Shown here in pieces: positions 57,025 through 64,000 of a DNA stretch of 64,000 nt (position 1 is the stretch's first letter; each line of letters opens with the position of its first letter). The notes below the pieces were generated by a model, which was given only the letters and a program-made list of their open reading frames with translations, was not told where the DNA came from and ran no database searches. Origin of the DNA: Ectobius pallidus (lineage: Eukaryota > Arthropoda > Insecta > Blattodea > Ectobiidae); the NCBI GenBank assembly GCA_964059195.1, contig CAXKWD010000004.1:115709938-115773937 (forward strand), given 5' to 3'. The position numbers were made by a program, and so were the translations under genes.

Positions 57025-58866
57025 ATGAGTGCAGTGAAGAAATCTAAAACGTATCATTTTAATAAGGATTGGGAGGAAGAATTTTTCTTTTGTATGGTGA
57101 AGGATAAGTGCATTTGTGTTATTTGTCGTGCGTCAGTTGCAATATCTAAGCGTGGTAACTTAGAGAGGCATCATAAAACGGTTCATAAAAACTATGAAAA
57201 GGATTTTCCGCCACAGAGTGAATTAAGAAAACTAAAGGTACGTGATTTGATATCTTGTTTGAAAAACGAACAATACATGTTCACAAGACCAGTCAAACAA
57301 TCAAAAGCTGCTACGATCGCGTCATTTAAAATATCTCATATATTGGCGAAACACAAGAAACCATTCGAAGATGGATCGGTGGTGAAGGAAGCATTTATTG
57401 AAGCGGGTGAGACTTTATTTGGAGATTTTAAAAATAAAACAGAAATCATGTCTGCTATTAGAGAACTTCAGTTATCTCGTCCGACTGTCACAAGGCGTAT
57501 TGAAGTCATGAGCCAGGACATCGCAGATAAACTAAAACATGATATCATGGAATGTACATACTTTTCTTTACAGTTCGACGAATCCACCGATATGACAGAC
57601 ACTGCCCAGCTGTGTATTTTTATTCGGATGGTATTCAATGACATGTTGGCTAAGGAAGAATTTTTGACAATCATACCTCTGAAGGGGAAGACCCGTGGCG
57701 AAGATATATTTGACGTTTTCTTCAATTTTGTAAAAAACTACGAGCTACCAATATATAAATTAGTGTGCATTACAACCGATGGAGCACCAGCAATGACTGG
57801 AAACAAAAACGGTTTTGTGGCATTGTGTCGAGCTAATGAAGAATTCCCTTCATTTTTTTCATTCCATTGCATTATACATCAACAAGTTTTGTGTTCAAAA
57901 GTTTTAAACACGGAGGAAATTATGGGCATTGCGACAAAAATTGTGAATTCCATCCGTGCACGTAGCTTGCAACGGCGGCTCTTTCAGTTGCAGTTGGAAG
58001 ATAGGGAGTCAGCTGAACACACTGATTTAGTTCTTCACACGGACGTCAGGTGGTTGAGTCGCGGAAAATTCCTAGAAAGGTTTCAAGAATTATTGCCCGA
58101 AATAACAGCTTTTCTAGACGAAAGAGGTGATGACACTCAGATTTTGAAAAACGAAAAATGGCTAAATGATTTGGCATTTTTGACTGACATCACAATGCAC
58201 TTAAACACCGTTAACTTGGAGCTTCAAGGTAAAGGAAAAACTATTATTGAGATGATTAGCGCAGTAAACGCATTCAAAAGTAAATTGCAACTTATGATAG
58301 ATCAACTGAAAAGAAAGGATCTGAAACATTTTCCGTCTTTGAAAGCAAGGATTCCTCAGTTGAATTATGATACGTATGAGGCTGAATTATCAAATATTTT
58401 GGGACAATTCGAAATGCGTTTTCATGATTGCAGTAAATTGGAAAATATAGCATCATTTATGAGTTATCCTTTTTCATGTAAAAACATTGAGGAATTAGCT
58501 ACTGAAATAGCCAGTCAGTTTAATATGAACTCATGTTCTGTTGAAAATGAGTTGGTGCAGATTATATCAGATATACATCTCAAAGCTACAGCATCTGATA
58601 CAAATTTCTGGTGTTTTATATCTGAAGATAAATATCCGAATGTAAGGCAAATCGCCCTTCAACTGACGGCATTTTTTGGGTCAACTTACTTGTGCGAGTC
58701 TGCATTTTCTGAAATGAAGATAATTAAGTCAAAATATCGCAATCGACTAACTGACGATCATATGTCATCATGCTTGCGATTAGCACTCAGTGGTTACGTA
58801 CCATCTTATGAAAAGTATGCTGAGGACATGCAGTGCCACGCTTCAACATCCAAAGCCACTCCTTAG
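57025..58866 (+). CDS. hAT transposase, Buster/ZBED-like (613 aa)
   Basis: It catalyses cut-and-paste transposition of its element in the nucleus. A BED-type zinc finger lies at about residues 31-54 (C31, C34, H49/H50, H54). The RNase H-like catalytic core shows QFDES with D185, TTDGAP with D252, a C282-x2-H285 pair, RW at 342-343 in the helical insertion and E558 in the final YLCESAFS block. The hAT C-terminal dimerisation region spans about 530-590. Length and motifs match full-length members related to ZBED5, SCAND3 and GTF2IRD2 proteins. No stop or frameshift is present. Intact ends, TATA-like box and AATAAA support a mobile element rather than a domesticated host gene. The start at 57025 precedes the whole zinc finger. 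Confidence 0.95.
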   Translation: MSAVKKSKTYHFNKDWEEEFFFCMVKDKCICVICRASVAISKRGNLERHHKTVHKNYEKDFPPQSELRKLKVRDLISCLKNEQYMFTRPVKQSKAATIASFKISHILAKHKKPFEDGSVVKEAFIEAGETLFGDFKNKTEIMSAIRELQLSRPTVTRRIEVMSQDIADKLKHDIMECTYFSLQFDESTDMTDTAQLCIFIRMVFNDMLAKEEFLTIIPLKGKTRGEDIFDVFFNFVKNYELPIYKLVCITTDGAPAMTGNKNGFVALCRANEEFPSFFSFHCIIHQQVLCSKVLNTEEIMGIATKIVNSIRARSLQRRLFQLQLEDRESAEHTDLVLHTDVRWLSRGKFLERFQELLPEITAFLDERGDDTQILKNEKWLNDLAFLTDITMHLNTVNLELQGKGKTIIEMISAVNAFKSKLQLMIDQLKRKDLKHFPSLKARIPQLNYDTYEAELSNILGQFEMRFHDCSKLENIASFMSYPFSCKNIEELATEIASQFNMNSCSVENELVQIISDIHLKATASDTNFWCFISEDKYPNVRQIALQLTAFFGSTYLCESAFSEMKIIKSKYRNRLTDDHMSSCLRLALSGYVPSYEKYAEDMQCHASTSKATP

Positions 58867-58890
58867 TAACTCTTTTGTTTTGTAACAACC

Positions 58891-58896
58891 AATAAA
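58891..58896 (+). terminator. Polyadenylation signal of the hAT transposase gene
   Basis: AATAAA 24 bases after the stop codon region of the transposase. Confidence 0.55.
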
Positions 58897-59370
58897 CTCG
58901 CAATTTTGAATAACTATGAGTTTTTTCATTGATATTGTAGAGAAGAACCTAACTAAACCTAACCCAAACCTTGACTAAAATAATGTACCTATACTGCGCA
59001 GAAAGCTAATATCTATATATGCTACGGTACGCCCTACCTAGGTAGGTAGGGTGTATCGTGTATGTACGACAACCCTGCATCACACACACTTGCAGTCTCT
59101 CAGAGTCGATCGTAAGTAGTCTAAAAATATTGAGGTAGATCGCCAGCAGTTCAAGTTTGAGCACCCCTGCTTTAGGGTAAAACGAACATATTATGTTAAG
59201 CGTTTAAGAATGTTAGGCCTAAGTTTAAGAGAAAGCCTTTTGTCCGGTTGGAACAATACAAAGCACTAGCTTTCTATTCTTAAGTTCTCATAAGTTATTT
59301 GATCCCAGTCGAGGACTTCAATTTTATGCGTACGTAAATATGTTAATATGTAGGGCCTATATTTACACTA

Positions 59371-59585
59371 TATACTTTGGTCAGAGTCTTTAGAGAAGTG
59401 GAATGAGTAGATATTTTCTGCTCTAGAACCGTCCCGAATGCAAACAAGTATGTCTATCTCACTCTTAAGTAGATACGAGTAATGTGCTAGAGTGAGATAG
59501 ACTTACTTACTTGTTTATTTTAGGGCCGAATTTAGGGCTGATATATCTACCCATTCCACTGTCTCAATTGTATGACCAAAGTATA
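59371..59585. mobile_element. Foldback element of about 215 bp with nested hairpin
   Basis: The outer arms begin TATACTTTGGTCA (59371) and end in its complement (59585), with GTGGAATG-GTAGATAT conserved in both arms. Inside is a perfect 14-bp hairpin, GTCTATCTCACTCT (59452-59465) with AGAGTGAGATAGAC (59489-59502). TA or TATA lies at both ends, suggesting a Tc1/mariner-like MITE. There is no ORF. The inner hairpin is shared with the 2.5-kb element at 39.5 kb. Confidence 0.65.
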
Positions 59586-59589
59586 ATAT

Positions 59590-61124
59590 GTAATCTCCTG
59601 TGGGCACAGCGGAGATGTTTGTAGGCCTCACTAGCAGTCACTATCGTCGATAAATAAACGCAACAAACAATAGAAACCCTTCAACAACCTTCAACGTCAC
59701 ATTCATGGAAGAGGCCTATTTCAAATATAAAATTTCGTTTTGATCTCTCATTATCGTTCCAAGTCGATCACATGCGCACTAAAAGTAGCTTTCCAGAAAG
59801 GTTCATTTTTGGATTAGTAGCTCCTGAAACAAGTATCTTCTATGATAACACGGCAAATAATTCATATCTGAGTACAATTTGACGCGGATAGGCAAAAGTA
59901 TAAAATTTAGATGTGAGATACACTCTGAAAGTTATCTAACTTCAGCAAATAACTGAAATCTTCTCGCTTCACAAATTTATAGGGAGTAGGCGCATGCAGA
60001 AATTAGCTTGGTTGAGAAAGAGTTGGATAACTTAAAACTACCCTTCAGAGAATTTCTATGGAAAAATGCTTTATATGAATTGGTTATTGGCTTATTTCTT
60101 CGCAATGGATTTCCTAGTTGTTATGATACATTTTTTATTATTAATGAAATTACTCTTATTTTTAAATTTATTAACATAGTAAAACATTTTCATCTCCTTA
60201 TTCTGAATGCGTTATCGACCACTTACTGTTCAGTTACGTTATGTTCAATTCTTATTTAAAAAATATATATATATTTTTTTACGGTAAAGATATACTGGTA
60301 ATGGTTTTTATTCAAAGAGGGAATTGAATTCTGCCATCATCATTGCATGCTTGAGAGCTTCTTGCCTCCTTTTTTTTCAATTTAATGGATGCTGAATGGT
60401 ATGGAGAAAATTCTACTGTAATATCTTTCATTTCTATTTAAAATCTCCCTCCCTTCATTGAAATAACTTTCCAGTAGATTTCGAACTAAATTATCATTTT
60501 TTAATAAGTTTACTTTATAATAAAAATATATTTTTATCACTTGGAATCGTTCGAGAGAATCAACAATTATTGTTGTTCAAATCTTTAAGAGCATATAGGA
60601 ATTTGTTTGTAATTACTATTAAGAACCGTAGAAAAATACTGCAATGAAGAATACTAATTTCTAGTGGGGAGAGGTGAAACTTCCGAGAAACTGTCTCACA
60701 AGATGTTAATTTTCTACCTTTCTATGAGATTTTACCTATTTGAATTTCTGTTTGAGGACAGAATTTAAAGTGAATTATGTTACCAAACACTTTCATTTGC
60801 AATTTTTAATGGTACAAACGCGAATGACATGTAGACTGATTAAATAAGAATTCCGGTTAATTCGAAATTTAATATAGGTCTAGCATATTATAATAGCGCC
60901 AATTTTTATAAACTCCTAGGAGCAATAATATATAGTTTCATCAAGGTAAGATGGCGTAGTCTTAAGTTAGTAGGCTACAGTTAGGCTTTCTGTAAAGATA
61001 TGGTGTTGCTTCTCCTTCGACTGGTATCTCCTTTGTTCCTCCTCATAAGTTAGTTCGTTGACAACCCATTATTGTACCCTAACTCCTAAACATAACATTG
61101 TCGACATAATCAATGGGTCAATAC
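59590..61124. other. AT-rich intergenic DNA, nothing recognised
   Basis: No gene or repeat identified. Confidence 0.5.
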
Positions 61125-61500
61125 GAGGGCCGTCCACAAAGTAAGTTTCCCTAGGACCGTTTACAGAAAAAAATCATGGAAATATTTATTGCAACAGATG
61201 TAGCATGTGTTCAGCTATTTTTCAACATATTCGCCACAGGAATTTAGACATTTGTCATACCGTGGGAGCAACTTTTGGACACTTGTGCCGTAGAAGTCTG
61301 CCGCCTGGGATTTGAACCACTGTGTCACAACCATCTCCGCTTCTCTGTCATTCTCTGTCATTTAGGTGTAGGAAAAGATGGAAATCACTGGGAGCGAGGT
61401 CCGGGCTATATGGTGGATGTTGAAACACCTCCCAGCCGAACTTTCGCAGGAGACTTGCAGGGAGGTATTGAAGTCTCCACCCTACAGCTCGGACTACGCA
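61125..61500 (-). pseudogene. Mariner transposase 3' fragment, minus strand
   Basis: The minus strand encodes LLRKFGWEVFQHPPYSPDLA followed by PSDFHLFLHLN, then a stop. The motif is that around the last catalytic Asp of mariner transposases. The end at 61125 is GGAAACTTAC-TTTGTGGACGGCCCTC-like. It is the same family as the pair at 19.4-20.1 kb and better preserved. The 5' two thirds of the element are missing. An 85-codon plus-strand frame over it is antisense noise. Confidence 0.87.
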
Positions 61501-62175
61501 TCCAGAGATTTTCATCTTATATTATGCAATGACATTCTATAAGCTATAAGTTATAAAATAAGTCATAAAATTATCGAAAAAAATTATATATTTTACTGTT
61601 CACTGTGGCAGGCCTATGTCTATAATTTGTTGCACAAGATACCTTTTTAAAATCACATAACAGGTTCAGTAATAACATACTAAATATAGCCTATAATGTT
61701 ATTGTATAAAAGTAGTTTTCACTGTTGACTGTGATAGACCTATGTCTATTTTTGTTTGATACACAGTAACCTTAATTTTTGTAGTTGAAATACACCATAG
61801 TAAAATAATATAACTTAACAATTTCAGTAATAAACACGGTAAAAATATATTCGATGTTCGTAGCTATCCTTAGACTGTAAAATGTTTATGTATGGACTAT
61901 CCTCTTATTATTCATCTTAACATACACAGTATGTCGTCAATGTTTGCCTGTGGACGATGACATGAACACAATCGGGAGGAAAGGGAGAAAGTCTTTTCGA
62001 TGCCTTCAGGAACGTCGGATTGAAAATGAATACAACAACAACAAAACTAAGTATGTGGTCATGAAACGTGAAAACAATGCTCCACAAATTATTAGATTAG
62101 CCCGTAAATTAAATTTCTAGTAGCAATAATTGTAGAAAGAAATAATAAAGGTAGAAGATAAATGTCGACTGAAAT
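61501..62175. other. AT-rich intergenic DNA, nothing recognised
   Basis: No gene or repeat identified. Confidence 0.5.
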
Positions 62176-62178
62176 CAG

Positions 62179-62575
62179 GAAATGCTTGTTTTTATGCCGT
62201 TCAGAAACTTTTATCTTCTCGTCTAGTGCCCAGAAATCTAAAAACAAACATTTATAAAACAGTTATCCTGATGGTTGTATTATATGGATGTGAGACACGG
62301 TCGCTTACTGTTCGGGAAAAACTATGTTCGAAAACAGGGGGTTTAGGAAAATATTTAGATCTAAGAGAGATGGAAATGGAATATGGAGAAAATTGCTTAA
62401 CGACGAGCTTCATAACCTGTACGCTTCATTGAATATAGTAAGGGAAATTAAAACAGGGAGGATGAAATGGGCTGGACATGTTGCGTGCATGGGGGAGGAA
62501 AGACATATCTTAAAAATATTGACTGGGAGACTTGAAGGGAGGTAGGATTTGTGAGAGATGGTTGGATGGAGTTAG
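62179..62575 (+). pseudogene. LINE ORF2 C-terminal fragment with frameshift
   Basis: The first part encodes GNACFYAVQKLLSSRLVPRN and then ILMVVLYGCETRSLTVREK. After a frameshift near 62325 the second part encodes MFENRGFRKIFRSKRDGNGI, WRKLLNDELHNLYAS and MKWAGHVACMGEERH. It is the same family and region as the fragment at 28.05-28.45 kb, with fewer breaks. It is a 5'-truncated dead insertion. Confidence 0.85.
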
Positions 62576-62579
62576 CACA

Positions 62580-64000
62580 GAATGTCCTTAAGAAAATTAT
62601 AATAATTTTCCAAAGTTACAATTTTTATGAATAAGTATTCTCTCCCCCCCCCCCCCACCACAAGGTGACGTCAGATATTTTAACAGTACTTTAGATATGA
62701 CCTGAGAGAGCGGAAATGAATTCTTGTGCACGTATGGTAGCCCGTCAGCATATTATCGTGGGAGTTGGTATTAATAGAGTTGCAGTTATCCACACAGGAA
62801 CGCGGGGCGGGGGGTGAAATAACAATGCGGGAAGCAATGCGATGAGAATGACCAGCGTCCAAATTAGTCGCGTAATCGATAACATTGTTCGCTGGAATGT
62901 TCTGTCCCGGTATGTGGAACCCATCCACATTTCTACACGTGGAAAATTCCGCGGCCTATTTAAATCGAATACTTTATGGTGTAAAACTGTTGCTCACCCA
63001 TTGACGCGCGGATTGATATCTGCACCCACAGCATTTTTTTTCAGTATTCAGACCTCGAGTTTCAAATAGCGAGCTGTCAACTTGCGTGGCATGTTTTGAG
63101 AGTTTGGTGCGAAAAAGCGCAGAGCTTGATTCTGTTTTCTCTCATCGTAAATGCGCTTCTTTAAAATACAGCTATGCCTCACTACTGTTGCTGTAATTGG
63201 ACTGCTTAGATCTATTTTTAAACAAGTTTCTTTTTTTTCCGATTGAGCTTAAGTCTAAAATTTAAAATTTATAGTCACCACCTTTAGCTCAATTAGCTTT
63301 GTATATAGGTTAAATCGCAATCAGTTCACAATTGCTCTTACGTACATATTATAAAACAGAAGTCCCTTATATATAAAATAAATAAAACTTAAAAATCATA
63401 GTATGTCTAGATGTAAAACTCCTGTAGTGTCAACGACATGTTTCGCACTCAATAGTCCATCCTGAAGTCTGCATTCATCATGCTGCTTGTCCTCTTCCTA
63501 TTTCGGCAGAACTCTGACACATCCTGTACTCTGGTAGGCCCTACTAGTTTTTTTTAGATTACACCCATTAATACAAGGCGATAGAAATAAAGATCGAAAA
63601 TAAAAAAGTTCATAATGAAACCTTTTCCGGTAGGCATCTAAGCTCCTGACTGATTATGTTGGTATTGTAAATGCAGTGTATAAATACTCATATTGTAATT
63701 CCTGTATCTTAATACGCAGCTACGTACTAAATTACTACCGTAATGCTACTTTTTTCTTGGGTTACAGACAACCTGCGAATGGCATCTCGGAATTGATTGT
63801 TTATTCTGATTTACAGTCAGCATTATAGCAAGACGTAAGTAGATAATCAAAATCTTTGCTGATATTTCAGTTTATTTTGTTTAGGCTAAATGAATTTGTA
63901 AGATTTTGAAGAATAATGCTACACCTTAGCTCAATTTAGTGATTACATATTATAACTTGAACTTTAATATTAGGAATAGAGAATTTATGTTATGATTTAT
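62580..64000. other. AT-rich intergenic DNA with a poly-C tract
   Basis: A run of about 13 C lies near 62645-62657. Short overlapping frames on both strands at 62680-63069 show no motif. Nothing else recognised to the window end. Confidence 0.5.

Larger units (their letters stand above)
56639..59169 (+). mobile_element. Complete hAT transposon (Buster-like), 2531 bp
   Basis: Perfect 15-bp terminal inverted repeats CAGGGGTGCTCAAAC lie at 56639-56653 and, reversed, at 59155-59169. The perfect 8-bp target duplication CTTTAGGG flanks it (56631-56638, 59170-59177). TA in the middle of the 8 bases fits the nnnTAnnn rule described for Buster-type hATs. The single transposase frame inside is intact. 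Everything needed in cis and in trans appears present, so the element may be active or very recently so. Confidence 0.95.

Noticed and set aside
61275..61532. 85-codon plus-strand frame
   Set aside because: It is antisense to the mariner catalytic motif on the minus strand.

Overview
This window is AT-rich, repeat-dense eukaryotic DNA that looks like intergenic chromatin of an insect. I recognise no host protein-coding gene, rRNA gene or functional tRNA gene in it. Every coding region I can name belongs to a transposable element. The evidence is long microsatellites, several tRNA-derived SINEs, mariner, hAT and Harbinger-like DNA transposons, Gypsy-type and solo LTRs, and CR1-like and R1-like LINEs. 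The size and mix of elements would suit a large polyneopteran genome such as a cockroach or termite, but that is only a guess.

Layout. Positions 1-1292 hold the 3' end of a Gypsy-type pol gene (integrase), followed by about 4 kb of its non-coding 3' side with an identical 236-bp tandem duplication at 4198-4669. From 5.3 to 39 kb there is AT-rich DNA carrying microsatellites, SINE copies (about 7.6, 8.8, 11.3, 14.9 and 20.6 kb), MITE-like elements with terminal inverted repeats (12.7, 13.6, 18.5 and 31.3 kb), two mariner fossils facing each other (19.4-20.1 kb), an unclassified tandem repeat pair (22.9-24.4 kb), a LINE 3' fragment (28.1 kb) and a decayed R1-like LINE (33.7-35.9 kb).

The centrepiece is 39.1-51.1 kb. 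A two-ORF CR1-group LINE on the minus strand (ORF1 50295-50948, ORF2 47047-50079) is free of stop codons. Its 3' UTR has been split by 7.5 kb of DNA made of three head-to-tail copies of a 2.5-kb non-autonomous transposon with Harbinger-like ends. Adjacent copies share one TAA target triplet. Copy 2 matches copy 3 in its left half and copy 1 in its right half, which is what unequal crossing-over in a dimer would leave behind.

At 53.3-54.2 kb lies a solo LTR with a 4-bp target duplication. At 56639-59169 is a complete hAT element with a 613-aa transposase, perfect 15-bp terminal inverted repeats and a perfect 8-bp target duplication. A foldback element at 59.4 kb shares a hairpin module with the 2.5-kb transposon. 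A third mariner fossil (61.1 kb) and another LINE 3' fragment (62.2 kb) end the recognisable content.

The genes do not form a pathway. They are independent mobile elements in layers: LINE first, then the Harbinger-like insertion, then its amplification. The 8-bp palindrome TAGGCCTA is strikingly frequent (19 sites, 17 of them between 14.6 and 37.5 kb). I cannot explain it.
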